In this document: positions 32,726 to 42,663 of the stretch, piece by piece
How the letters are laid out: every line of letters begins with the position of its first letter
Position numbering within the stretch: the stretch's first letter is position 1
Assembly (NCBI RefSeq): GCF_013377235.1
Contig: NZ_CP016226.1
Coordinates: forward strand, 1,612,001-1,676,000
DNA from: Mannheimia varigena
Lineage (GTDB): Bacteria > Pseudomonadota > Gammaproteobacteria > Enterobacterales > Pasteurellaceae
Direction of reading: 5' to 3'
DNA: 64,000 bases
Made by a program: the position numbers and the translations under genes
Notes under the pieces: generated by a model
Database searches by the model: none
Seen by the model: only the letters and a program-made list of their open reading frames with translations
What the model was told of the DNA's origin: nothing

Positions 32726-33134
32726 TTATCTATACCTTGTGTTGGTATTATTCGCAATTCTTTTTGGAGTGAAAAGACCAAATTGAGAAACAAAAATAGC
32801 CAGAAATTTTAGCATAAATGATCACTATTTATGATGAATAACTCCGTTTTAGAGTGAGTTGAAAAATAAATCCTTCCCTCAAAATTGGTAGAAAATTAAT
32901 TTAAATCAACGTTTGTTATGATAGGTCAAATAGCGCATTCTTTACAAGAAATTACATTTAAATAGAATACTTGAGTACTTTTATAAGATAAAATATTCAT
33001 CATTAAATTGTTTACTTGCCTTAATAGAAAAAATAAATATTTATATTAGCAAGTTGAGATGTTTTAGGCGGAGATTATATAAAGATCATCTTTATATAAT
33101 CTTCTTTTTTTATCTATTTATTATTAGGAATTAT
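32726..33134 (+). promoter_or_regulatory. Promoter and long AT-rich leader of the trimeric autotransporter gene
   Basis: No other gene is seen. A plausible promoter is TTTACA (32941-32946), 16-bp spacer, TAGAAT (32963-32968), giving a leader of about 160 nt. The leader carries a terminator-like hairpin at 33072-33111, annotated separately. Confidence 0.5.
33072..33111 (+). terminator. Terminator-like hairpin in the adhesin leader
   Basis: Two perfectly complementary 15-nt arms (33072-33086 and 33088-33102) are followed by a run of seven T residues. It ends only about 24 bp before the adhesin start codon, so it would sit in that gene's own mRNA and could attenuate transcription. Confidence 0.65.
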
Positions 33135-36100
33135 ATGAATAAGATTTTTAAGGTTATTTGGAATCATGCAACACAAAGTTGGGTTGCAGTATCTGAATTG
33201 CAAAAGGCGAAGGGAAAAGTTAAATCTAGCTATTCAAATCGTATAGTTTTAACTTCGTTAGTGAGTAGTTCAGCGTTACTTTTAGCTGTAACAGATGCAG
33301 TAGCAGCGGTTGCTATTAGTCAGATAACATCAAATTCAGGAACTTATAATGCTGCATATGCTGCACAATATGATGCTATTGCGGTTGGTGTTGGAGCTCA
33401 ATCTACAGGGCATTCTACTATTGCGATTGGTACTGGAGCTAATGCTACTCATAGAACAAATTTAACCGATCTTGAAGGGAATTATATAGTGAATAGTAAT
33501 GGTGTAGAAACAGGTAATATTCTGGTTCCATCTATTGCTATTGGTATGGATGCTGTTGCAAGTTCATCCAATGCTATTGCTCTTGGTACATTAACTAAAG
33601 CAACAGGTAACCGCGCAACTGCCTTTGGTGCTGGTGCAGAGGCTAATGGTAACCGCTCAACAGTTATGGGGTGGAGCTCAATGGCAAATGGTACGCGTTC
33701 GTTTGCAATGGGTTCGGGTTCAAGAGCAAATGCTGATTATTCAGGTGCAATGGGGGATAAGTCTGCGGCGAATGGTACAAGTTCATTAGCACTTGGTGCA
33801 AGTGCGGCAACTACTGTAGCAGCAGTAAGTTCTTTAGCTATTGGTAATAATGCTAATGCTTCAAATACAAAAGCTGCAGCTATTGGTTTTAATAGTAGAG
33901 CTTCTGGTGAACAAGCCATCTCTTTTGGTGTTGAGGCAGTATCTTCTAATCAATCTTCAGTTGCAATCGGTGAGAGTACGAAAGCAAGCGGTGTAAATTC
34001 TTACGCATTAGGTACAAGAGCAAATGCCACAGCCTTAGCAAGTTATGCAATTGGTGAGGCTGCAACGGCAAATAATAGTAAAGCGATCGCAATTGGTAGT
34101 GCTTCTGTTTCTTCAGGTGATAAGTCTATTGCAATTGGTGATGCTGCTCAAGCTACTAATACGCATTCTTTTGCGATGGGAGGGCAATCTGTATCTACAG
34201 GTTTGAATGCAGTTGCACTTGGCTCAAATACTAATTCTAGCGGTAACTATGCGGTTGCAATTGGTAATGCAGCTAAATCTTCGGGAGCACAAAGCTTTGC
34301 AGCAGGTACTGAGGCAAATGCATCGGCAAATTATTCCTCGGCAGTAGGCCCTCAAGCGAACGCAAGTGCAGCAAATTCTTTTGCAGGTGGTTATTTAGCA
34401 AGTGCGAGTGCAGATAATGCGGTAGCATTAGGTAAATCAGCAAATGCAACTAAAGCTAGTACAGTGGCAATTGGTAATGAAGCCAGCGTATCTGAAGTAA
34501 ATTCAGTTGCTATAGGCTATAAAGCAAACTCTACGGCTCAAAATGCAGCTTCTTTAGGTCGTGAAGCAAATAGCACAGCAAATTATGCATTGGCATTAGG
34601 TGCTAACAGCCAAGCAACACTTGAGCGTTCTGTTGCAATAGGGTCTTACTCTACAGTATCCGCGGCAGTACCAACTAATACTGCGACAGTAGGTGGTATT
34701 ACGTATAGTGGTTTTGCTGGTAATAATCCTGCAGCTGGGGATATTGTATCTGTCGGCAGTAATGATCGTAAGCGTCAAATCCAAAATGTAGCAGCAGGTC
34801 AAATTTCTGCAACTTCAACAGACGCTATTAACGGTTCACAGCTTTATATGGCAATGAATGCAACAGCTAACCTAGCTAATTCAACCAAAAATATTTTAGG
34901 TAGTAACGCAACGCTCAATCCGAACGGTAGTATTACATTCACTAATATTGGTGATACGAATAAAAATACTGTGCATGAAGCAATTAAAGCGGTGAAAACG
35001 GAGGTAGTAGCTGGTTCTAATGTAAATGTAACTAGTTCTACTGGTACAAATGGTCAGCCAATTTATACAGTAAATGCGTATAATACAACGGCGAGTTCGG
35101 TTTCCCCAAATTACATAACGGTGACAGGTAAAGCAGCAACCGCAGCCAATACAACTAACTATGAAATTGGCTTAACACAAGATGCAATCACGAAATTTAC
35201 GAAAGATACCCAAGCTACCGTTATTTCTAAAGATGGTACAGTAAAAGTAGATAATACTGGCAGAAATGAAAATGGCACGGTTATTTATGATCTTTCTGTC
35301 AATATTCCTGCGCAAGCAAGCCAAATTCAATATTTCTCTGTGAATTCAACTGTACCTGAGAATCAAGTTAATGATGGCGCGAAGAGCAGAAACTCAATTG
35401 CTATCGGCCCGAATGCCACTGCAACAGGTGGTGAGCAGGCAGCAATAGCATTAGGTACAAACTCAAATGCAAATGGTAACGGAGCGTTATCTTTAGGTGT
35501 GGCTACTGTTTCAAACGGTATTCAAGCTACGGCAGTTGGTCATTTAGCAAATGCAACGGCTAATGGTACAACTGCACTTGGTCGCCAAACAAACGCGACA
35601 GCAGGTGATGCTACAGCGGTAGGTTCTAATGCTAATGCAACGGCTGAAAAAGCCTCTGCCTTTGGTGTTGCAGCAAATGCGAGTGCAAATGCCTCTTTAG
35701 CCGTAGGTGCAAATTCAATTGCCTCAGCACAATCAGCAGTGGCTGTTGGTACACGTGCTAATGCAACAGCTCAATTTGCTACAGCATTAGGTATGGGGGC
35801 TCAAGCTACTCTGAATAGTTCTGTTGCTTTGGGTAGCGAATCAGTAGTGAGCGCAGCAAGACCAACTGAAAATGCAACGGTAGGGGGTATTACTTATAAT
35901 GGCTTTGCCGGGGTAAATAAAGATACTAACTATGTTGTTTCTGTAGGCTCTGCAGGTAAAGAGCGTCAAATCCAAAATGTGGCAGCGGGTCAGATTTCTG
36001 CTACATCAACCGATGCGATTAATGGTTCACAACTTTATATGGCAATGAATGCAACCAGTAACCTTGCCAATTCAACTGCAAATAATTTTGGTGGCGGTTC

Positions 36101-39100
36101 TGTTGTGAACCCGGATGGCTCTGTAACTCAGCCTCAATACAATGTAACAAATGCAGATAAAACCCAATATGGCAATACAGCAACAAATGTTGGCGATGCA
36201 ATTACGAACTTAAATAACTATGTAAACCAAGGTTTCAATATTAAAGATAATGCGGGTGAAACCAAAGGCACAGTGACCCCAAATGAATCTGTACAATTTG
36301 TGAACGGCAAAGGTACAGTTTCAAATGTTACACAAGAAGCTGATGGCGTAACTAAAGTAACCTTTGATGTGGATACCGGTTCTATCACAGTTGATAACAC
36401 AACAGGTGCAGTCACTACCCCTACAGATGAAAATAAAGTTGCAACAACTAAAACAGTTGCTGATGCAATTAAAAATTCAGGCTTTACGGCAACATCTAGT
36501 CAAAGCGCAGGCGAAGTATCAGGTACTTCAGCTGAGTTGGTTAACCCTGGCGATACAGTAACTTTTGATGCAGGTAAAAACATCAAGATTACTCAAGCGG
36601 GTAGTAACTTTACTTTCGCAACTAAAGATACGGTTGAATTTGATAAAGTAACAACCAAAACGTTAGAGATCCCAACGGACACAGCAAATAAACCAATTAC
36701 CATCACTAAAGATGGCATTAACACAGCCGGTAAGCAAATCAAAGATGTAGCGGACGGCGTAGATGGTAAAGATGCGGTAAATGTTGATCAGTTAAAAGCG
36801 GCAAAATGGACACTTCAAACGTCACAAGATAATGTCGCTGCGGATAAAGTAGGCGATATCAATGCAGATGATAAAGTGACCATTGATGGTAAAGGTGTAA
36901 TTAAAGTCACTAATACCAAAGAAGCGAATAATGAAAGTAAAGTCCATATCGCACTTGAAACTCAAGCGATTAAAGTAGAAAACGGGCAGGCAACGACTGA
37001 TGGCAACTCAAAAACGGGTGATACAGTAAATACAGCACCAAATACCAATGCTATTGCAACGGTGGGTGATGTAATTAATGCTGTGAATAATGTGAGTTGG
37101 TCTATCTATCAAGGTGCCGATAAAGTTAATGATGTGAAAGCGGGTAACGAAGTTCACTTTGTTGATAGTGACCAATTCACTGCATCGGCTACAAAAGATG
37201 GCGATACTAAAACCAATGTGACATTTACTGCAAAAACCGTTTCATTAACTGATGCGGATAATAACGGTAAGGTTGATGCTCCACAAACTGAAGCGGATAA
37301 GAAGAAATTAGTTAATGCAGGAGATATTGCTAATGCAATTAACAATTCAGGCTTTAAAGCAAAAGCGAATGGTGATGATGGGGAATTAATCAACCCAGGT
37401 GATGAAGTTAACTTTAAAGATGGTGAAAATATTAAAGTTACTCGTGATGGTAGCAATTTTACTATTGCTACGGCAAAAGACGTGACATTTAATAATGTGA
37501 CATCTAACACGATTAGTGTACCAACGGGTACAGCGCCTAATGATAAACCAATTACTATTACTAAAGATGGCATCGATGTTGCAGGTAAACCAATCACTAA
37601 TGTGGCAAGCAACCTACCTGTAACAAACAGTACAGGTGATGCAACTAATACTGTTTCACAGGCTAAACCAAATAATGTAAATGACGTTAAAAACAATGCT
37701 GCAACGGTTGATGATGTATTAAATGCAGGTTGGAATTTACAAGAAAATGGTGATGCGAAAGACTTTGTTAAAACCTACGATACTGTGAATTTTGTTGATG
37801 GTAAAGGCACGAAAGCGAATGTAACAATGAACTCTGGTAATAGTGTAGCTAATGTTACATTTAATATTGATGCTGGAACTGTTATTGTAGATGACAAAGG
37901 TAAGGTAACTACACCTGCAGAAGAAGATAAAGTAGCAACTACAAAAACAGTTGCTGAAGCAATTCAAAAAGCAGGTTGGAATGCGAAATCTGGTGGCAAC
38001 AAAGCAGATGGCGATCAAGACGCAGCAGAGTTGATTAATCCGGGTGAAGAAGTGATTTTTGCAGCAGGTGATAACTTGATAGTTAAGCGTGTAGGCAATC
38101 AATTTACCTTTGCAACAGCCAAAGATGTGCAATTTGATAGCGTAACATTTGGTGACAATGGTCCGAAAATCACGAACCAAGATGGCAATCTCAATATTGC
38201 AGGTAATGATGGTAATCCAACCAAGATTACAGGTGTGAAAGCAGGTGAAGCAGATACTGATGCAGTAAATGTAAGTCAGTTAAACCAAAAAACAGCGGCA
38301 GCTAAAACAGAAGTTAGAGGTTCTGGCTTAGCAACTGTTGGTGCGCCTGAAACAGGCGATAGTGGCCAAACAATTTATACGGTAGATGTTGCTAAGGCAG
38401 AAGCTCCTACAGTAACGCGTGGTAATGTGTCTGTTGCTGAAGGTGATAAGAACAAAGTGATGACTGCAGGTGATGTAGCTGATGCGATTAATAATTCTGA
38501 GAAAACGTCATCTGTGGTAGCGGGTTCTAAAGCGGTCACAGTAAAAGCTGGTCAGGAAGACGACAAAGGTAATACTGAATATACCGTAGATGTTGCAACG
38601 GATAAATCTATCAGTCGTGATGATGCGGGTAATATGACGGTCAATACTGATAATGTAACGATCGTGAAAGATCCGACAACAGGTGAAGTGAAAGCAAATA
38701 CCACAACATTAAATAATACCCCTGAAGGTAAAGTTACTGATCCTACAGGTGACGATGCTAAGAAATTAGTGACGGCAGGTGATATCGCTAATGCAATCAA
38801 CAACTCGGGCTTTAATGTAACAGCAGGTGACGGTGTTGATGGTGGTGAAACCAATGGCAAGAAAATACAGCTGATCAAGCCAAGTGAAACAATTACCTTT
38901 GATGCGGGTAAAAATATGACACTTACCCAGGCCGACGGTAAATTCACTTACACAACGAAAGATAATGTTGCATTCAACAGCATTGATATGAGTAATGGTA
39001 AGCCGGATACGACAGGCTCAATCACGAATCTGAAGAGTGGTGTGGACGGCACATTTGCAGATAAAGCAGCACCAACAGATGCAGAGCGTAAAGCGATTTC

Positions 39101-42100
39101 GGATAAGATTAACAACGCAACAGGTGATACGTTGAATAATGCTGTGAATGTGGGTGATGTACAATCAGCAATGAAAGCAGCAACTACTAAAGTAGATGGT
39201 ACTGAAGGTGTAGAAGTCAGCTCAAAAACTAACGATGACGGCTCAACGACTTATACTGTGAAAGCGAAAACAGATGGCACAACTATTAAGCTAAACGATA
39301 AGGGTGAAATTACTGCAAATACCAGCGAGTTAACAAATAACCCTGATGGTAAAGTGGTAGAGCCTGCAGCACCAAACGCATTAGTAACAGCTAAAACTGT
39401 TGCCGATGCAATTAACAATGCTGGTTTCAACATTCAAGCGAATGGAGATAAAGCAAGCTTGGTGAAAACAGGTGATACGGTTCAGTTCTTAGATGGTAAA
39501 AACATCGAGATTACCCGTGATGGTAATAACATCACTGTTGCAACAGCAAAAGATGTGAACTTCAATAGCGTACAATTCGGGAATGAAGGTCCTAAGATTA
39601 CTAACAATGGTGGTAATATCAATGTTGGTGATAAAGACGGTAATGCAGTCAAAGTGACTAATGTAGCAAATGGCGACGTAAATGCAGATAGTAAAGATGC
39701 AGTAAATGGTAGCCAGCTTTACACTTTCGCTATGGCATCTCGTGAGGAGGTTAAGTCAGATGATAAATCAGTCACGATTAATACCACAAAAAATACTGAT
39801 GGTGCAAATGTGTTCGACCTGTCAGTGAATACTGACGATGTAACGATTGTAAAAGATCCGACAACCGGTGCAATTAAGGCTAATACTACGGCATTAAATG
39901 ATGTGGGTAATGACGGAAAAATTGATGAGCCAACAGCTGATAATGCTAAGAAATTAGTAACAGCAGGTGATATTGTTAATGCGATCAACAGCTCAGGTTT
40001 TATGCTGAAAACTTCGGCTGTAGAAGGTGGAGAAAAGCTATCAGGTGATAATGAACTGATTAACCCTGGAAAAGCAGTTGAAATGATCGCAGGTAAAAAT
40101 TTGACCGTGAAGCAAGAAGCCGATGGTAAAGTAACTTATGCGACTAAGGATGATGTTAAGTTTGACAGTGTGACTTCTAACAGTGTAACTGTACCAACAG
40201 ATGAGGCAAACCCTGCAAATAACCCGATTACTATCAATAAAGACGGTATTGATGCAGGTAATAAAGCGATTAGCAATGTAGCGTCTAACCTGGCACCGGT
40301 TACACCGATGAATGAAAAACAACCATCAGATAACAGCCCGGAAAACTTAGCTAACAAGCTAAATAATGCGGCAACAGTGGCAGATGTGCTGAATGCTGGC
40401 TGGAACTTACAAGGTAACAGTAAAGCAGTGGATACGGTGACACACAATGACACGGTAGACTTTGTAGATGGTAAAGGTACAAAAGTAACTGTAGAGAATA
40501 AGGACGGCAAAAACACGATTAAAGTGGACAGCCCGATTGAGTTTGTTAACCAAGATCCTGCTGATAGCTCAACCCCAAGCAGTACAGCTAAATTTACCGG
40601 TGAAGCACCAGTGCAATTAGGCAATGTGGCAAGTGGTGTTCGTAAGCCTGATGGCACAACACCAGAAGGCAAAGAGCGTGCAGAAGCTCTTAACAATGCA
40701 TCTGGTGATACAGTAAACAATGCGGTAAACGTAGGTGACTTACAAGCAGCGACAAAAGCAGCGACTACCAAAGTGGACGGTAATCAAGGTGTTGTTATTA
40801 CACCTACCACCAATGGTGATGGTTCAACGACGTATACAGTAGCAGCGAAGACTGACGGTACTACTATTAAAGTAAATAATGAAGGTAACATCACCGCAAA
40901 TACCAGCGAGTTAGGTAACAATGCAGACGGTACGGTGAAAGCACCAACTCAACCAAATGCGTTAGTGACTGCTCAAACTGTTGCAGATGCAGTGAATAAT
41001 GCAGGCTTTAATATTAAATCTGCAGGTAATAAGGCTAATGGTGACCAAGCTGCGACTAAGCTAGTGAAAACGGGCGAAGAAGTTGTGTTTGAAGCAGGTG
41101 ATAACCTAACTGTTAAACGTGATGGTAATCAATTTACTTTTGCGACAGCAAAAGATGTGAGCTTCAACAGCGTACAGTTCAGCGAGAATGGTCCGAAAAT
41201 CACTAATGATGGTGATAACATCAAAGTCGGTGATAAAGACGGTAAACCAACTAAGATCACTAATGTAGCAGATGGCGATATCAGCCCGGTAAGCACAGAT
41301 GTTATCAACGGTAAACAGCTGAACAACTATGCGAAAGTGAATGGTAATAACATTGGTACTGATGAAGATGGTTCTATCAATATCGTAAATGGTAATGGTA
41401 CAACTATTACCAGTGATAAGGCTGGTGAGGTGAAAGTGAACGTAAACAGCACAGATTTAACTGTTGCTGATAACGGCACAATCAATGTTCAAGATCCTAA
41501 CGGTACCGGTTCACACTTTGTGAATGCAACAACAGTAGCAAATGCCGTAAACAACGTAAGCTGGAACGTAGATTCTAAAGCAGTTGGTACAGGTGTGGTT
41601 GAAGGGGATAAAGCCCCTGCGAAAGTAAAAGCAGGTAGTACAGTGAGCATAAATGCAGGTAATAACATCAAAGTGACACGTAAAGGTTCTGATGTAACTG
41701 TAGCCGTTTCAGATACCCCTGAATTTACTAGCGTTAAGACCGGTGATACATTGGTGAACAATAATGGCGTAACCATTAATAATGGCTCTGCAGGAAAAGC
41801 GGTAAGCTTAACGAAAGATGGCTTAAATAATGGCGGTAACCGTATTACTAATGTTAAAGCAGGTGAGGCAGATACCGATGCAGTGAATGTAGGTCAGTTA
41901 AAAGGTGTGGCAAATCAGTTGAACAATAAGATCAACCGTAATAGCCGTGAGGCCCGTGCAGGTATTGCCGGCTCAAATGCAGCGGCATCTTTACCACAGG
42001 TTTATATTCCAGGTAAATCTATGGTAGCTGCAGCAGGTGGTACATTTAAGGGTGAAAACGCCCTTGCAGTAGGTTATTCACGTTCCAGTGATAATGGTAA

Positions 42101-42179
42101 GCTTATCTTGAAATTGCAAGGTAATGCGAATAGCCGTGGTGACTTTGGTGGCGGTGTTGGTGTAGGTTACCAATGGTAA
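33135..42179 (+). CDS. Giant trimeric autotransporter adhesin (Hia/Hsf/YadA type)
   Basis: A 3,014-residue type Vc secreted protein. The ATG at 33135, behind AGGA, begins the extended signal peptide region (MNKIFKVIWNHATQSWVAVS). Residues about 75-520 are a left-handed beta-roll head of YadA-like 14-residue repeats (AIG..A.A pattern), ended by a neck (RQIQNVAAGQISATSTDAIN, about 540-565). A second head (about 735-905) and a second, nearly identical neck (about 940-965) follow. A stalk to about 2,900 repeats units with GW/SGF (AGWNLQ, VSWSI, NSGFKA), DGKGT and DAVN.SQL motifs. The last about 95 residues form the YadA anchor ending GVGVGYQW. It probably mediates adhesion to host cells. The frame is intact. 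Confidence 0.95.
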   Translation: MNKIFKVIWNHATQSWVAVSELQKAKGKVKSSYSNRIVLTSLVSSSALLLAVTDAVAAVAISQITSNSGTYNAAYAAQYDAIAVGVGAQSTGHSTIAIGTGANATHRTNLTDLEGNYIVNSNGVETGNILVPSIAIGMDAVASSSNAIALGTLTKATGNRATAFGAGAEANGNRSTVMGWSSMANGTRSFAMGSGSRANADYSGAMGDKSAANGTSSLALGASAATTVAAVSSLAIGNNANASNTKAAAIGFNSRASGEQAISFGVEAVSSNQSSVAIGESTKASGVNSYALGTRANATALASYAIGEAATANNSKAIAIGSASVSSGDKSIAIGDAAQATNTHSFAMGGQSVSTGLNAVALGSNTNSSGNYAVAIGNAAKSSGAQSFAAGTEANASANYSSAVGPQANASAANSFAGGYLASASADNAVALGKSANATKASTVAIGNEASVSEVNSVAIGYKANSTAQNAASLGREANSTANYALALGANSQATLERSVAIGSYSTVSAAVPTNTATVGGITYSGFAGNNPAAGDIVSVGSNDRKRQIQNVAAGQISATSTDAINGSQLYMAMNATANLANSTKNILGSNATLNPNGSITFTNIGDTNKNTVHEAIKAVKTEVVAGSNVNVTSSTGTNGQPIYTVNAYNTTASSVSPNYITVTGKAATAANTTNYEIGLTQDAITKFTKDTQATVISKDGTVKVDNTGRNENGTVIYDLSVNIPAQASQIQYFSVNSTVPENQVNDGAKSRNSIAIGPNATATGGEQAAIALGTNSNANGNGALSLGVATVSNGIQATAVGHLANATANGTTALGRQTNATAGDATAVGSNANATAEKASAFGVAANASANASLAVGANSIASAQSAVAVGTRANATAQFATALGMGAQATLNSSVALGSESVVSAARPTENATVGGITYNGFAGVNKDTNYVVSVGSAGKERQIQNVAAGQISATSTDAINGSQLYMAMNATSNLANSTANNFGGGSVVNPDGSVTQPQYNVTNADKTQYGNTATNVGDAITNLNNYVNQGFNIKDNAGETKGTVTPNESVQFVNGKGTVSNVTQEADGVTKVTFDVDTGSITVDNTTGAVTTPTDENKVATTKTVADAIKNSGFTATSSQSAGEVSGTSAELVNPGDTVTFDAGKNIKITQAGSNFTFATKDTVEFDKVTTKTLEIPTDTANKPITITKDGINTAGKQIKDVADGVDGKDAVNVDQLKAAKWTLQTSQDNVAADKVGDINADDKVTIDGKGVIKVTNTKEANNESKVHIALETQAIKVENGQATTDGNSKTGDTVNTAPNTNAIATVGDVINAVNNVSWSIYQGADKVNDVKAGNEVHFVDSDQFTASATKDGDTKTNVTFTAKTVSLTDADNNGKVDAPQTEADKKKLVNAGDIANAINNSGFKAKANGDDGELINPGDEVNFKDGENIKVTRDGSNFTIATAKDVTFNNVTSNTISVPTGTAPNDKPITITKDGIDVAGKPITNVASNLPVTNSTGDATNTVSQAKPNNVNDVKNNAATVDDVLNAGWNLQENGDAKDFVKTYDTVNFVDGKGTKANVTMNSGNSVANVTFNIDAGTVIVDDKGKVTTPAEEDKVATTKTVAEAIQKAGWNAKSGGNKADGDQDAAELINPGEEVIFAAGDNLIVKRVGNQFTFATAKDVQFDSVTFGDNGPKITNQDGNLNIAGNDGNPTKITGVKAGEADTDAVNVSQLNQKTAAAKTEVRGSGLATVGAPETGDSGQTIYTVDVAKAEAPTVTRGNVSVAEGDKNKVMTAGDVADAINNSEKTSSVVAGSKAVTVKAGQEDDKGNTEYTVDVATDKSISRDDAGNMTVNTDNVTIVKDPTTGEVKANTTTLNNTPEGKVTDPTGDDAKKLVTAGDIANAINNSGFNVTAGDGVDGGETNGKKIQLIKPSETITFDAGKNMTLTQADGKFTYTTKDNVAFNSIDMSNGKPDTTGSITNLKSGVDGTFADKAAPTDAERKAISDKINNATGDTLNNAVNVGDVQSAMKAATTKVDGTEGVEVSSKTNDDGSTTYTVKAKTDGTTIKLNDKGEITANTSELTNNPDGKVVEPAAPNALVTAKTVADAINNAGFNIQANGDKASLVKTGDTVQFLDGKNIEITRDGNNITVATAKDVNFNSVQFGNEGPKITNNGGNINVGDKDGNAVKVTNVANGDVNADSKDAVNGSQLYTFAMASREEVKSDDKSVTINTTKNTDGANVFDLSVNTDDVTIVKDPTTGAIKANTTALNDVGNDGKIDEPTADNAKKLVTAGDIVNAINSSGFMLKTSAVEGGEKLSGDNELINPGKAVEMIAGKNLTVKQEADGKVTYATKDDVKFDSVTSNSVTVPTDEANPANNPITINKDGIDAGNKAISNVASNLAPVTPMNEKQPSDNSPENLANKLNNAATVADVLNAGWNLQGNSKAVDTVTHNDTVDFVDGKGTKVTVENKDGKNTIKVDSPIEFVNQDPADSSTPSSTAKFTGEAPVQLGNVASGVRKPDGTTPEGKERAEALNNASGDTVNNAVNVGDLQAATKAATTKVDGNQGVVITPTTNGDGSTTYTVAAKTDGTTIKVNNEGNITANTSELGNNADGTVKAPTQPNALVTAQTVADAVNNAGFNIKSAGNKANGDQAATKLVKTGEEVVFEAGDNLTVKRDGNQFTFATAKDVSFNSVQFSENGPKITNDGDNIKVGDKDGKPTKITNVADGDISPVSTDVINGKQLNNYAKVNGNNIGTDEDGSINIVNGNGTTITSDKAGEVKVNVNSTDLTVADNGTINVQDPNGTGSHFVNATTVANAVNNVSWNVDSKAVGTGVVEGDKAPAKVKAGSTVSINAGNNIKVTRKGSDVTVAVSDTPEFTSVKTGDTLVNNNGVTINNGSAGKAVSLTKDGLNNGGNRITNVKAGEADTDAVNVGQLKGVANQLNNKINRNSREARAGIAGSNAAASLPQVYIPGKSMVAAAGGTFKGENALAVGYSRSSDNGKLILKLQGNANSRGDFGGGVGVGYQW

Positions 42180-42207
42180 TTTAGTGCTCACTAAACTAAA
42201 ATGAATA

Positions 42208-42235
42208 AAATCCCCTTCTTTAGAAGGGGATTTTT
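42208..42235 (+). terminator. Terminator of the adhesin gene
   Basis: AAAATCCCCTTCT and AGAAGGGGATTTTT arms around a short loop, with a T-run. Confidence 0.88.
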
Positions 42236-42244
42236 ATATATATT

Positions 42245-42309
42245 ACAAGCGGTCAAATTTTAATGAATTTTTACAATTTGCAAAAAATTGTAAAAATTTA
42301 ACCGCTTAT
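42245..42309. repeat. Inverted uptake-signal pair
   Basis: ACAAGCGGTC (42245-42254) and ACCGCTTAT (42301-42309) enclose complementary A/T arms (TTTTTACAATTTG with CAAAAAATTGTAAAAA). Confidence 0.75.
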
Positions 42310-42321
42310 CAGGAGAAAATA

Positions 42322-42627
42322 ATGAAAAAAGAAGAAATCCAACAAATGCAGGATCGCTATAACCAATGGATAGCATTATTACCTGAATTAGAAAAAAGCG
42401 TTGAAGAATGGAAACAAGCAGCAGAACTGCTGGCTCCACTGCAGCAATTCTATTTCTCGGAGCAATGGCAAGAGTTAAATGAACATTTTGACGGTGAGTT
42501 AGACTCCCAAGGCAATTACAGTGTGTTATCAGAAGATGCGTTATGGAATGCCTTTCACGAGCAGCATCAGCTGGCGTTAGAATGGTTAAAATTATCGACT
42601 GCTTGGATTACTAAAGCACAAGATTAA
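42322..42627 (+). CDS. DUF4298 family protein
   Basis: A 101-residue soluble, helical, acidic protein behind an AGGAGA site. The pattern of an N-terminal helix pair, a tyrosine/tryptophan-rich centre (QQFYFSEQWQELNEHFDGEL) and the YSVLSEDALWNAF block fits DUF4298 proteins. The function is unknown. It is followed by its own terminator hairpin and stands alone between the adhesin and thrC. Confidence 0.8.
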   Translation: MKKEEIQQMQDRYNQWIALLPELEKSVEEWKQAAELLAPLQQFYFSEQWQELNEHFDGELDSQGNYSVLSEDALWNAFHEQHQLALEWLKLSTAWITKAQD

Positions 42628-42632
42628 ACTGA

Positions 42633-42655
42633 AAGGCGGACAAATTGTCCGCCTT
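42633..42655. terminator. Terminator between DUF4298 gene and thrC
   Basis: AAGGCGGAC-AAATT-GTCCGCCTT, a perfect 9-bp stem between convergent genes. Confidence 0.75.
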
Positions 42656-42663
42656 ACATGTTT

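Noticed and set aside
33054..33134. N-terminal extension of the adhesin from 33054
   Set aside because: It would translate through the perfect hairpin and T-run; the extended signal peptide region begins at the ATG at 33135 behind AGGA.
37154..40771. Long minus-strand open frames opposite the adhesin gene (for example 37154-37696, 40136-40771)
   Set aside because: They are antisense shadows of a repetitive, Asn/Thr/Val-rich coding sequence, with no ribosome sites and no recognisable domains.
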